Assembly: GCA_031216915.1 (NCBI GenBank)
Contig: CM062296.1
Coordinates: 800,253,022 to 800,317,021, forward strand
Source of the DNA: Pictodentalium vernedei
Lineage: Eukaryota > Mollusca > Scaphopoda > Dentaliida > Dentaliidae
Length of the DNA: 64,000 nucleotides
Reading direction: 5' to 3'
Every line of letters begins with the position of its first letter. The first letter of the stretch is position 1. Positions 31,575 to 42,689 of this stretch are shown piece by piece. The notes beneath the pieces are model-generated. The model did not search any database. It was given only the letters and a program-made list of their open reading frames with translations, and was not told where the DNA came from. Both the position numbers and the translations under genes were made by a program.

Positions 31575-31888
31575 ACAGTTAAGACTAGAAGTCCTGTCAT
31601 GAAATGCGCACAAATAGCACGTTGATATGCGCGTTAATGTGCGTTATAGCCCAAGTAAAGCTATCAAATTATGTACATATGGACTGTGCACAAGCAATGT
31701 TTCAGTCAGTGGATCTCCGGGTAACCCGGAGATCCATTGGCAGAAACATTGCATGCGTTGGCTATGAGTAACCAGGAGAACCTGCCGTGCTTTTGATGCC
31801 ATTCGATATGGCAATTGCGCGCAATTCCAACTCGCAATTAAGCCTACAAAAGCGCACTATTCGTGACAGGACTTCCACCTTTAACTGT
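31575..31888. repeat. Foldback repeat family E, copy 3
   Basis: ACAGTTAAGACTAGAAGTCC to GACTTCCACCTTTAACTGT, with the centre CTCCGGGTAACCCGGAG. Abuts the composite repeat at 30217-31574. Confidence 0.78.
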
Positions 31889-33340
31889 AGGTTCAACTGT
31901 AGCACATTTCTCAATGTCTTTGTTGGATCGGGTATCGTTAAGTGCATGCAGCAAACCTGGTAAAAATATTTGATGTGACAATATTCCTCCGTTTCACGAC
32001 TCCATCGCAGACCTCCCCCCCCCCCCCCCCTTCTCCCTAATTTCCAGACGAGTGTATAGCGACATGTCCGTTCAGAACCCAAAGAGGAAAGCAGGTATAA
32101 AGTTACCAAGTTTTTAAAACGATTCGCAATCTGCAACAGTCATTGTATACTGGAGCGGATAAATCCCTCGCCATCCCCGTGAAAAGTACATACGCTTGGT
32201 TCGGGTTTGGAAGAGGGGAAGGCTTCATCTACACTTTGCCCATACGTCATTCCTGTTAACTCTTCACCTAACATAACAGCGCAACCAGAAAATCGCCATT
32301 ATTTTTTTTTTCTTTTTTATCTCTCTGAAATTCCACTAAAGGTCACAAAGCTATGTTTTTTTAGGCAAAACTATTTTGTTTAGTCATACAAGAATTTCTC
32401 TTGCAGACGTTTTATATTCTATTCGGGTTGGGTTCTGGATTATTGTCTATTTTTAGCTCCTTCTGATATCTCGTGGCAAAATAAGTTTATCTTATGTCTC
32501 CACTGCGAAATCGATTTGTTTTCCCGGACCTCCCTCACCCCTGTGTGTGAACGAAAGTCGTCTTATTAATCCACCCAGCAGCGTTATTTGATTTCCCAAA
32601 AAACATATCTCACTTCGATGTTGAACAGCGAGTATATTTTTCCTAATCTTTTGTTATTGACCAAAAATACCCTAATCAAGCCGATATCCCAAATTCAAGC
32701 ATACGAAATGCTCTTTTCTGATGCTACGTTCGCTTTCCAAATGCGTACAAGGTATCGGTAGATCGCCTTTGAATATCCTAATTTCGTTCTAAAAAGTGCA
32801 ATGTTTTTAATTCAAATTACGATTCCTTGGTGTTTTCGTTTTAAACTATGCGAATCTTGGTCTCGCTTTCATTTTATTTTATCGGCCGTCATAAACAAAT
32901 GCAAAGGTGCGGACACCCTTGCTCTTATAGCTTCACAAAAACAATTTTGTGAAAACTAATGTTCGTGTCATTTAGGCCGACCGGTTCCAATCATGTAGGT
33001 CAGGAGGTATCATTCTGTTAGGTGGACGGGTAAACATAGTGTCGCCAAATATATTTGGATTCTGCGTGCGCTTCCTCTCAAAATAACTTATACTAATTGA
33101 AATTCTAGCTTCTCAAAGCTCTTGAAGTTCAACAGAAACATGATACAAAGTCATTCCCAAGAGGAAACAAACCTCTTTTCTTCAGTACCTCCAACACTTT
33201 ACAGATGAGAAAGTTCTAGGGTGGTGTTCAAGACATGTATTTGGAAGTAAATATCACTTTACTCGAATGTCTGTGTATGCTTGTATAGATGACAACGTTT
33301 GACTGAGAGGATCCTTTGAATCATTCCACGGCGTTTTTAC
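31889..33340. other. Lysozyme intron 1; only a decayed MITE recognised
   Basis: Apart from the diverged TTAA element at 32256-32438 and a C-run at 32015-32030, I see no gene, RNA or clear repeat. Confidence 0.4.
32256..32438. mobile_element. TTAA foldback MITE, strongly diverged
   Basis: TTAACTCTTCACCTAACATA at the left, then a GCCATTATTTTTTTT block and a degraded GGTCACAAAGCTATG core. The right end ATTCGGGTTGGGTT is barely recognisable. An old member of the family. Confidence 0.45.
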
Positions 33341-33917
33341 TGGGGTCCTGCGAATATTCGAGATTCGATTCGATATCGATACCATACGTATGCTCGATCC
33401 CGAATCATTCTCAGGATTCGACTTTTTCGAATATCTCGTACTAACTTCAATTTGTTATATTTCCAACAAAAATAGGATAAAACTGTCATTAGAAAATTCA
33501 TTCATGTAGGCTCAATTCCTATTTATTTGAGTAATTGACAATGTTTTATTGTTAGGTAAGGTGTGAATTTGGCCCAGAACATTATCCATAGTTTTGGTTT
33601 TTGAAGGCTTAACTTGTTACTATTCACGTTCTTAAGAACGTGAATAGTAACAAGTTAGGCCTTCAAAAACTAAAACTATGGACAATAGGCCTAGCTGTTT
33701 CAGCGACGGTGCTACAGAGAATATTTAGTTATTGGTGTTTGAAGTGGTCACTCCGTCGCGTAAGGGTCATCACAGTGTTCCGTAACTTCCGTTTGATGCA
33801 ATATGAAATAACGTGTCTTTTAAAATTCGATTCGGGATTCTATTCGATGTCGATATCAGAGACACGATTCGATTCGAGATTCGATTCGAAAAGAAATTTG
33901 TGAGTCGCAGATCCCTA
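33341..33917. mobile_element. hAT-type MITE with perfect 8-bp duplication
   Basis: Ends TGGGGTCCTGCGA and TCGCAGATCCCTA are imperfect inverted repeats. They are flanked by identical GTTTTTAC at 33333-33340 and 33918-33925. The interior is rich in GATTCGATTCG at both ends and has a long palindrome (about 33572-33692) centred on GTTCTTAAGAAC. No transposase. Related to 7948-8552 and to a fragment at 48480-48580. Confidence 0.82.
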
Positions 33918-34936
33918 GTTTTTACTGCCTTTTCGCGATATCTATCTGCACAAAACGACACAAAGTCATGTAATTCCAATACAGGATTGAACCCATTCAA
34001 TGCCCCAACTCTACGTGACAGTGTACCCGTCCTGTCGAGTGGGAATGTCAAATGCCTGTACCCCATGCGACAATGGTTTCGTACATGTATAATTGAGAAG
34101 AACATAGGCACGAAGTTCCCAGTACTGAGAATGTCCAACGTATCTGCGCCATTTGGGCCAAAGAGAGCTCTTCACATAAGTTGTATAACGTGCTTCCCAA
34201 TCTTCACAAATCTTTGTCATTGAAAATTGATTGATACTGATATAGAGGATATGGAATGAGTGTTTTGGTCATACTTACGAATCTAAGAATTTTCTGTTCT
34301 CTCCAGTCTCTGGCGAGGCAAAACGGGAATTTCGTAGACGAGTTTCATCAATAGATTATGACCAAACACAAATTTCATATTCTGTTTATCACATGACACC
34401 CCAGGTACCAAAATCAGATCTTCTAGATAAAAAGGAAGGGTAAAAAAAATGAATTTCGCATTGAACGTCATGAATATGACCGTGACCATCAATTTGACAC
34501 TGACCTTTTCGGAGACAACCAATCAGAAAGTGTTCTTTTGAAATTGGCCAATTGAATTAACTGCAGGTGTTATGAAGCACAAATTAATATTTATTGAAAA
34601 TAAGAAACAGTAATAAACCGAGAAAACGGAGAAGTCATAATGCTAAATTTCATTATCGCGATTTTTAAATGTTCTGCACAACCAGATAAATAGTAATCTA
34701 GGCAGAATGCGTCGGGTGGTTTCTTCCTTTCCGTTGGAGAAAAACTCTTTGGGGGATTTGTTGAAATCCTGGGCTAAATACTGATCGACAAATTTTTTCC
34801 TAAACTCCATTCATTTACTGAAATTGAAATACCAAAACCCCATCGCTCGCCATGTTATCTACAAATATACCGAGCATCGCGGGACATGCAATCATAATTA
34901 CGTACTTTGACTCCAAGCTAGTCTACTTACAAATCA
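33918..34936. other. Lysozyme intron 1; a second family L foldback copy
   Basis: 34238-34405 is a diverged, inverted copy of the 26038-26190 palindrome (GAATGAGTGTTTTGGTCATA and CATATTCTGTTTATCACATG). Overlapping frames of 100-136 residues on both strands around 33770-34220 match no known family and are not accepted as genes. Confidence 0.5.
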
Positions 34937-36430
34937 ACTCAAGAAAATTTAACGTTTGGGTAAAATCGGACGGGAAACAGGAAAACCACGACTTAGACAT
35001 ACTACCTCTAACTTTTGGGTAAAATCGGACGGGAAACGGGAAAACTACGACATAGACATACTACCTTTAATAGTAGAAGAAAGGGAAAGGATCGGATCCA
35101 TCATCAATGTCATCTGGAATACATTTAAACAGCACCTGATCAAAAGCCTCGGCCAACTCATCATATCAAATCCAGGCAAATGAAACAATAGATTTACATG
35201 GTTCAACCATAGAATTAAACATGCCGAGAAAAACACAAAACTTATATAACCAACCCTGGAAATTTGTAAATGGAGGGCCACAAAGGGTTGATGATGCTAT
35301 CCCAACGAATGGGCTAGAATCCCCCATATACCCTCTGGGTTGCTCTTCTGTTTAGGCCTGAGACCTTGATTCAGATTGAGATTCACAGAGGCTAAATGTG
35401 GTGATGCTACCCTGTTGTGCAGTGTAGCATCACCAAATTCACTCTCTTGGGATCTCATTCTGCAGATGACAATCAGCTTATTTCCAGGCTTATATGTAAC
35501 CAAGCAGAGAGAACTAAAGAGAGAAATATGTAAAGCAAAATGCAACTATACAAACTCGGCCATACTGAAGGAATATAAAACAGTTACAAAACGTATGCAA
35601 ATATTTAAAATCAAGAAACCAAAGATACAGCGAAGTAGGACCATTTAAAGAAGAGGGCCAACTAGTTAACAATGAGAAAGAAAAAGCACACCTCTTGATC
35701 AAACAATTCTTAGCAGTTTCCTGGAGAAAGAGGGCAAGCTCTAAGCCCAGGCAACAATCCAAGACCACACCCATCATAAGAATTAATCAGGACAGAGTGG
35801 CGGACTTACTAAGAAATATCAATTCGGCAAAAGCATCAGGTCCAGATAATACTCCAAATAGAACACTGAAATAGTGTGCAGACCGCTTTGCTCCCTCATA
35901 TTGTGCCTATCATATTTTAAAGCACAATTGAACATGTTGCACTACCAGACGAGTGGCTAAATGTAAATATACCCTGCGTATTAAAAAAAAGATAAATAGA
36001 TAAACACGCAGCAGAAATAAAACGTCAGTATCCCTAACCGCAGTGCCATGTAAGCTGCTCGAATATATAATCTGCAGACACGTGCTGAAAAACCTGGAGA
36101 AGTACAAAGTGCTAACACCATGAATCTATGAATTCATAGGTTACTCCTGCGCAACGCAACTTGTAGTCACAACCACCACATGCTACAATCATTCGACCAA
36201 GGCAAACACTTCGACATAGCCATTATGGTCTTCTTCTTCAAATTTTTCAACGCGGCCGCAAAAGGTGTTCCTCCAAAAGTAGAGCAATACGGAATCAGAG
36301 AACCATTACACACACGACTCTCCACTTCTTACAGAACGAAAAATCTGCGAGTAGCTCTAGAAGGTGAATTCATGGATGTAGCAACCGTAGATTCTGTTGA
36401 CCACAATGAACAGGCCCAGGGTTAAAAATA
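34937..36430 (+). pseudogene. Decayed LINE (Jockey/CR1-like reverse transcriptase)
   Basis: In shifting plus-strand frames the translation follows a non-LTR retrotransposon. There is an upstream WF.HRIK-type block at about 35100-35250, and an RT finger motif like KASGPDN near 35835. A SLTAVPCKLLEYI-type palm motif lies near 36025-36065, followed by SCATQL near 36147. A block matching VEQYGIRE, then RTKNLRVAL, lies near 36276-36360. Several stops and frameshifts make it non-functional. It is interrupted by a family D foldback (35285-35492). Clade assignment is approximate. Confidence 0.7.
35285..35492. repeat. Foldback repeat family D, copy inside the LINE
   Basis: GATTCACAGAGGCTAAATGT, then GTGATGCTACCCTG with its complement GTGTAGCATCAC, ending GCTTATTTCCAGGCTT. 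The left terminus is lost. LINE coding sequence resumes on both sides, so the foldback inserted into the LINE. Confidence 0.7.
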
Positions 36431-36699
36431 TTTGTTTGCCACAGTATACAAAAAAGGAGTGCGTGATTGATCACGAAAAATTAGAAATGAAGAGAAGAGG
36501 GGTATATAATGAATACGTCAATGACACTGTAGCTCAACTTGACAAACTTGAACTTGGTAAGAGAAAACAAAAATTGAAGATCATTGGTTCCAAGGGTATT
36601 TGGTGAAACTGCAACATAACAGCAGTATGTGTGCACAGCGTCAGAGCAATCCATGCATTTCTAAATATAAACTGTAAGGCTGACTAAAGGAAGAATGTT
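36431..36699. other. Transition between LINE relic and satellite
   Basis: No recognisable feature; possibly the 3' flank of the LINE. Confidence 0.3.
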
Positions 36700-37950
36700 G
36701 ATACACAAATGCAGTAAGTTTAAAGGTCATTGTAAACGGAAATTATTTCACAGAAATGAATGCTAATCGGTAGCTCTTATCTAAAGGTCTCGCCTAATAA
36801 GCAAACAAAGTTAAAAAAACAATCTTATGATAAATGCGCCCTGTAGACCATGTTAAAGAGGAAAGAGGATGCTCAAATGCCGGAATACAGAGGTCGTTGC
36901 TAAGAGCAACAGTTTTTGATGGAAATGAAAAGACAATTGATAGCTCCTTAGTCACCCTGAATAAGCATACCAAGTTTCAAAACAACCTCATAATGAATGC
37001 GCCCTCTGAGGCATGCCAGCGGAAGTTGTTAATGCACAAATGTAAGTTTGAAGGTCGTTGCTGGACGCAAAGTTTTTTTCTTTTTCTTTTTTTGATGGAA
37101 ACTCATAAATATGTCCTGCAGGGAGTGCAAAAGGGATAAGATGCTGCCAAATACACTAAATCCAAAGGTTGGCGCTAACAACAACGTTTGTTGATGGAAA
37201 GGAAAGAAAATCAATAGCTCCTATCTAGACGTCACCCCGAGCACGCATACCAAGTTCTAAAGCAGTCTATTCATCAATGTGTCATACAGCGTGCCAACAG
37301 AATATGTTGATGCCCAAATGCATCAAATTCAAAGACCTTTGCTACGGCAATCTTTTTTCTTTTTTTTTTTGATGATCTTGAACGAAGATTCAAAGCAATC
37401 TATTCATAAATGTGCCCTGTAGGGCATGCCAGAGGAATATGTTGATGCACAAATTCACCGATTTTATAGGTATATATGACGGAACTGGAAGAAAATAGAT
37501 AGCTGACATGCGGAGGTTACCCCAAACATGCATTCCAAGTTTCAAACTGACCCATTCATGAATTCACCCTACAGGGCTTGCCAAAGGAAAATGTTGATGC
37601 ACAAATACAATGAGTGCAAGGGTCATTGCTAACGGCAACATTCGGCAACGTTTTGCGAGGGAAATGAAAGAAAATAAAAGCTTACATCTAGAGGTCGCTC
37701 CAAACAATCACCCCATGTGTCAAAGCGGTCAAATCATAAACGTGCAACCTGTGTCGTCTGCCAAAGGACTATTATGGTGCACAAATGCACTAAGTTCAAC
37801 GGTCGTTGCTAACGGCAACGTTTTTAACAGAAATGGGAGTAAATCAATAGCTCCCATATAGAGGTCACCCCAAAACAAGCATACCTGGTATAAAAATGAT
37901 CCAATCATAAATGCGACCTGTGCGGTGTTCCAAAGGAAATTGTGGACGTA
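36700..37950. repeat. Tandem satellite, unit about 165-183 bp, about eight units
   Basis: The anchor GATGCACAAATGCA-like motif recurs near 36706, 36874, 37037, 37148, 37316, 37451, 37602 and 37785. Each unit has GGTCRTTGCTAACGGCAAC, TTTGATGGAAATGAAA, ATAGCTCCTAT, GAGGTCACCCC and CATACCAAGTTTC in the same order. Some units are truncated. It ends in a GGACGTACGTAC microsatellite (37946-37981) and GACGGCAATAGCTCAC, a motif I associate with molluscan repeats (recollection, not verified). Confidence 0.78.
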
Positions 37951-38269
37951 CGTACGGACGTACGTACGGACGTACGTACGTCGACAGACGAAGTGACGGC
38001 AATAGCTCACGTCGTCTAGCTGAGCTAGCAAATATGCTGGAGAAGTTTCAGCTGCCAATATCACATTCAAGAAGAGAGAAACAACGCCTTACCTTCCAGG
38101 GGGTGATTGCCTCAGACGTGTTCATTAAAATTCAAAAACACAAACGATAGATGCGAACCAAAAATGGATAATCTCAAGCCACCAGCATCGCATCATTTCA
38201 GTGAGGAACAACATAAGATCTGAAACGCTTCAAGCATGTAAAACAGGCCAATATAAATACTTTTTCGTT

Positions 38270-38335
38270 TTAACTCTTTACCTAACATGAAAAGCAGACG
38301 ACACCTGCAAAAAGATTTTTGAATAACTAAATATT
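38270..38335. mobile_element. TTAA foldback MITE family A, left-end fragment
   Basis: TTAACTCTTTACCTAACATG, then GCAGACGACACCTGC and GAATAACTAAA; the rest is missing. It lies 60 bp from a full copy. Confidence 0.7.
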
Positions 38336-38396
38336 TCTGCAAAACCTTTTTACTGAGGGGAATCGGCTACCAATTATACTTACTTATTCGTCCAAC

Positions 38397-38648
38397 TTAA
38401 CCTTTTACCTAACATGAAAAGCATACGACACTTGCAAACAAAATTCTTGAATAACAGATTTTTTTCATTTTTTGTCTCAAAAACATAGGTTATAACCCCT
38501 CATTGGAACGAGCTCGACGAGCTCGTTCCAATGAGGGGTCATAACCTATGTATTTGAGACCAAAAAATGAAAAAATAATGAAAATTAATTGGCGATTTTT
38601 GAGAATAGCGCTGGCCGGTTTTGGCCGTTACGTTAGGTAAAGGATTAA
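38397..38648. mobile_element. TTAA foldback MITE family A, full length
   Basis: TTAACCTTTTACCTAACATG to CGTTAGGTAAAGGATTAA. Complete palindromic centre GAACGAGCTCGACGAGCTCG. Among the best-preserved copies. Confidence 0.85.
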
Positions 38649-39569
38649 AACGAAACTACAATCGACTGAAACCACCTTGACGAAAAGGTGTTGTAGCAGC
38701 TAGCACAATATAAGGTTTCGAAACCATCCTTGCGAATCATCAAGTGAAGCTTCTCTCTCTCGTTGTATTATAGTCCAGCAAGGATTTTATTTACCCATAC
38801 AAATACAGGTATGGATACTTCTTCGCAAGGGGTGAGGTGAGGGAGGAGGGCAGGACGGCGAATGCAGACAGGATGTGGATTTGTTTTGTTTGTCACAAGT
38901 TTCAGACCCACCCAAACCTACCTGCATTTGTGTCCATAAATGTTTGGACACCCACGCCTTCCGCAAACTAAAAGTCTGCTCTCCTGGCACTGCATGCTCA
39001 CATGGGTTATTGGAATAACCACCAGCTCCATGAACAAAAATAATTGTGAAATGGCCAAACCAACTCTTATTTGTGGCGTTATATAATCGGACAGAATCAT
39101 CGAACGATGGGTGGAAGATTGGGAGAACAAAAGGACGTATAGATTGCAGTATACTCCCAATTTATTCGAAAGTTGATCTTTGAAAATAACTCAACCAATA
39201 TAGAACTTTGGATCTTTATGAAACCTTGCATTCATGTTCAGTATTATATGCTCTTTCAGGAACATGGGAGAATTTTCCCCATGTTCTGTAAAGGAGTTGG
39301 GGCACTTTTTTATTAATAATTAACTTTTCGGTCTGCTCAACACAACACTGGATAACACAACACTGGTTGGTATGCCATGGGAATATGTACACAGATCGCC
39401 GTTGCACATTTCTTGTTTTGCTTGATCCACACCAATACGAAGCTTGTATGTGTGTTTGTACATTTAGGTTATCTCTAACTGTGAGGCAATCTGGTTACAT
39501 CTTGTACGGAATGATGGATGTAAATTACATCAACCAGACCACTTCTATTCAGGTCTGGGATATTCGGAC
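38649..39569. other. Lysozyme intron 1; nothing recognised
   Basis: No gene accepted. Small inverted repeats (ACATGGGAGAATTTTCCCCA) near 39262 are too short to classify. Confidence 0.4.
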
Positions 39570-39797
39570 TAAGCCTGAAGATAAGCAGTCTGTCATTTGC
39601 AGAATGAGGTCCCCAGATAGTGAATTTGCTGACGCTATCCCATACAATGGGCCAATTTATCCTCTGGGTACATCTTTCTGTTTTGGCTTGAGACCTAGAT
39701 TCAGATTGAGGTTCACAGGGGGTTAATTTAGTGATGCTACCCTGCTGTCCTTGGGGACCTGATTTAGCCGATGACAGTTTGGTTATTTTTAGGCTTG
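39570..39797. repeat. Foldback repeat family D, copy 3
   Basis: AAGCCTGAAGATAAGCAG to TTATTTTTAGGCTT, with GCTGACGCTATCCCATACA and TTCACAGGGGGTTAATTTAG. The central hairpin is reduced compared with 5919-6171. Confidence 0.7.
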
Positions 39798-40319
39798 ATT
39801 CAGACTAAGACTTGCCACTAAACGCGCCATCATATCATGATCATGATTGAAATCTATACCACGAGTGGTATTCGCGTTTTATCGCGAGCCTCTATCTATC
39901 GAAGGGATATACATGTAACACTAAATGGTGAAGGTTTCTAAAGAGGAACCATTAAACATGCATTTTATTTTCATATCACGATCAGTGGCTTAGCCAGGAG
40001 GTGGGAGACTGGGGAGCCTTGTTTCTCAAAATTCCCACCGACATCCTAAACATCCTGAATTATACCATCAGCATGGGGTGTCTGCTAACGAAATTGCAGA
40101 TGACAAACGAGGTTTGGTGAACAACGTGAGAGCGACTTGAAAATAACTCAGGATTTTAAATTTCCTACTTGAGGTCTTCAATTTTCTTGATATGACTACA
40201 GGGTAAAAGTTCTTCGATCGTTCCCACCCCTTCAAAGCTCCATGTTCCCCTCTCCCAGATATAGATATCTGGCTACGTGCCTGATCACGACTGAATGATT
40301 GCAATGAATAAAGTTGCGG

Positions 40320-40620
40320 AGATTACGGAATCGGTTTTGCTTTGCAACAAATTTGCAATTATTGCTTGGGTGGAATCGCCACTCTGCGGGAAATTTAGTG
40401 ATAATACACTCACTACGTACTGTATTGCCCCCGTATACTCTAAAGCATAACCAGCACAAGCAAAGTTTCAGCCAATGGACCTCCGGATAAAACCCGGAGA
40501 TCCATTGCCTGAAACATTGCTTGTGTTTTTTGTCGACATGTACAAAATTTGAAAGTTATAGATTGGTTGATAGCTCCACTCCGTGGGTGATTTATTTACA
40601 ACCCACTCTTCACGTACTAT
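40320..40620. repeat. Family F foldback module
   Basis: CAATGGACCTCCGGATAAAA and CCCGGAGATCCATTG form the centre, flanked by CAAGCAAAGTTTCAG and CTGAAACATTGCTTG. Outer borders are GGGAAATTTAGTGATAATAC and GGGTGATTTATTTACAACCC. Related to 30217-31574. Confidence 0.65.
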
Positions 40621-40743
40621 AGATATAGGAACATAGGAAGAACTCCATTGCGGGTCATTGATTTCAGTCCCCCCCCCCCCCCCCCCACAAACACACCCCC
40701 GCATTGCACCCTCGTTGTATTCTATCTTAGTGGATTGAAATAA

Positions 40744-40985
40744 TTAACTCTTCACCTAACACAGCTGGAGGAAGACAATTGCCAAAGTGAAATCTTGCAT
40801 AAAGTACATTTTCCATTTTAGTGGCCCCAAAATATAGCTTGTCGTCCCTCATTAGAACGAGCGAAACGGGCTCGCTCCACTGCGTGGTTATAAGCTATGT
40901 AATGAGGGAAAAATTGATAACAATGTTACAGAATTTGAAAACATAAAGATGACTGAGAATAACCGCCAACGTAGATAAATTATTA
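40744..40985. mobile_element. TTAA foldback MITE, strongly diverged
   Basis: TTAACTCTTCACCTAACACA at the left, then a GACAATTGCCAAAG block and a degraded core with CCTCATTAGAACGAGCG. The right end is not clear. Confidence 0.5.
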
Positions 40986-41265
40986 GTGTCCCACGCACTG
41001 TCGGGTTTCTATTAAATACCATTAATCAGATTTTTAACAAAGCGAAATGAAATAAGATTGTACTAAAGTGAAATGTTACTTTTTTAAATGTAATCAAGTC
41101 AGTTGTGAAAAATATTACCTCTTCAAAATTAAATATACCCCCTCCCTCCCTCCCCCCCCCCAAAAAAAAAATTAAGATTGAAATATATGTACTTACAAAA
41201 TCGTGTCTTCAACAGAAATGACTAATAATAAAACGTTAAAAAGCTTTCATTTCTAACAGACTTAC

Positions 41266-41389
41266 ACTTGTAGAGGTCAGCGTGTGCCACGCCATTACGT
41301 GACAGTTCATGTGCCAGAGAACATTTTGTGAAGCATTTGCTGTATGCCAATGAAGCAAGTCCAAGAACAAAAGCCACTTTCAAGAACAT
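41266..41389 (-). CDS. c-type lysozyme, exon 1 (signal peptide and N-terminus)
   Basis: The ATG at 41387-41389 opens 41 codons plus one base, ending at a GTAAGT donor. Residues 1-17 are a signal peptide (MFLKVAFVLGLASLAYS), with predicted cleavage before KCFTKC. The second Cys of KCFTKC matches hen Cys6; the first is extra. SLAHELSRNGV matches the first helix of c-type lysozymes. The spacing from that Cys to the WVC of exon 2 is 21 residues, as in insect lysozymes and three shorter than in vertebrates. The trailing T joins GG of exon 2 as a Trp codon, across an 18.2-kb intron. The enzyme is secreted. A kappa-B-like and a double GATA motif lie just upstream. Confidence 0.9.
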
Positions 41390-41480
41390 TGTTTCAGGAA
41401 TTTCCAGTCACCAGTTGTCAAGGGTTGTGTGAGTATATGTTCAATGTTTAGATAAGATAACGTATAACACCATCTGCCAA
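41390..41480 (-). promoter_or_regulatory. Lysozyme 5' flank with Rel-like and GATA motifs
   Basis: Immediately upstream of the start codon (minus-strand gene) lie a palindromic GGAATTTCC (41397-41405), resembling a Rel/NF-kappaB site, and a tandem GATAAGATAA (41451-41460). A TATAC-like stretch is near 41463. Adjacent Rel and GATA sites are a known arrangement in insect immune-gene promoters. Here this is inference from short motifs, and the transcription start is unknown. Confidence 0.4.
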
Positions 41481-41704
41481 GTCACAGAAGTACCGTTTGC
41501 GCTGACTTTGTGTCAATCAGACCTTGTTATTGATATTCATTAGTTTTATAGTGTACGATGAAAGGATTGTAAAGTTTGCAGGTGTCCTGTACAATTGGTT
41601 GAGGCATTATCCTGAGTCCAGTTGCACATGTTACCTGCTGCCTATCATATAATATATTTATATGTGTATTTTCGACAATTATATTTTCGCTCATTGACTA
41701 CAAA

Positions 41705-41774
41705 TCGTCCTCTGAGTTCCAATGTGTTCTATGTGCCTACTGGCACATAGAACACATTGGAACTCAGGGGACGA
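41705..41774. repeat. Short perfect foldback
   Basis: TCGTCCTCTGAGTTCCAATG and complement with a TACT-sized loop: 33-bp arms with one or two mismatches. The core is shared with 24230-24331. Confidence 0.7.
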
Positions 41775-42412
41775 AATGCCTGAAGTGAATCATCGGTGTT
41801 TGCTTTAATTATTATTTATTAAATTTATTGAACAAATACAAAATGGCACATAGACTGTATTTTGTGTATAGCCATTTATTACGCCAGCCCAATAGATAAC
41901 TCAATGAATGATCATAATTAATGGCCGAGAGCTGGGTGTACATCGGCAAAATGGTCAACAGTGACCTGTATTAATTTAGTATACCGACACTGGATGTATA
42001 TTAATTGTCACTGTCCGCCATTTTGTTTTTATCACAGAACTCGCGGCCTGAATTCGACAAATTGGAACACCAGCTAGTTCGTTTTCAGTTCAAAGCGTTG
42101 AAAGGAGGCACGACTGTAAATGCGCCCAAAATGTCGGAGGTGATAATAAATCAATAATTTTCTTGGCGACCAATGAGATGTTGGATTACACCCCCTACCT
42201 TGCATCACCACTCATCTCCTCTTGTAAACAAATGAATGTCGATAGGAAACTTTAACGAAAACATAAAACGGTTTCCAAACACAACCGCTGATGTAATTTA
42301 AGAGAAAAAGGCTGGCATTAAAAATACCTCACGAGAAGAAATACGAAATACCTTACGAGACCCTTAGTTGACGGACACGGTATCACACGAGATACAGCGA
42401 GAACAATATAAG
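41775..42412. other. Upstream of lysozyme; nothing recognised
   Basis: AT-rich DNA. No gene, RNA gene or repeat that I can support. Confidence 0.35.
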
Positions 42413-42521
42413 GAGATGCGTGGGAATAGGGAGGCAGTTGTGAGTACATGGGTAACCATGGCCTTCTCGTCCGAGAACCGCGACAAATGAGCGGCTGCCC
42501 AAAGTGTTATTATTATTAGGA
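42413..42521 (+). mobile_element. LINE 3' end, short 5'-truncated copy
   Basis: GGAATAGGGAGGCAGTTGTG, then CCTTCTCGTCCGAGAACCGC, then an ATTATTATT tail, matches the 3' end of the LINE at 7060-7868 (about 7765-7868). Both are typical 5'-truncated insertions of one family. Confidence 0.75.
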
Positions 42522-42689
42522 ACAATATTAGTCTCGGGTAAAGCAAAGCATAATGTTGTTCTTACTTCGCCACTTGTGAAGCCGTATACGCCAACTGAAA
42601 GTTCCGCAACTTATACATCACTATTGTATTGTATTGTCAATATAAGCTTTTCGGTTTATATGAGAATCAGACGTTTTAAACGGGATGGC

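Noticed and set aside
33770-34223. Overlapping 122- and 136-residue frames on opposite strands
   Set aside because: Mirror readings over the hAT MITE end and adjacent DNA; no family resemblance and no splice support.
37946-37990. CRISPR-like short repeat cluster (GGACGTACGTAC)
   Set aside because: A simple microsatellite with no spacers, in a eukaryotic genome.
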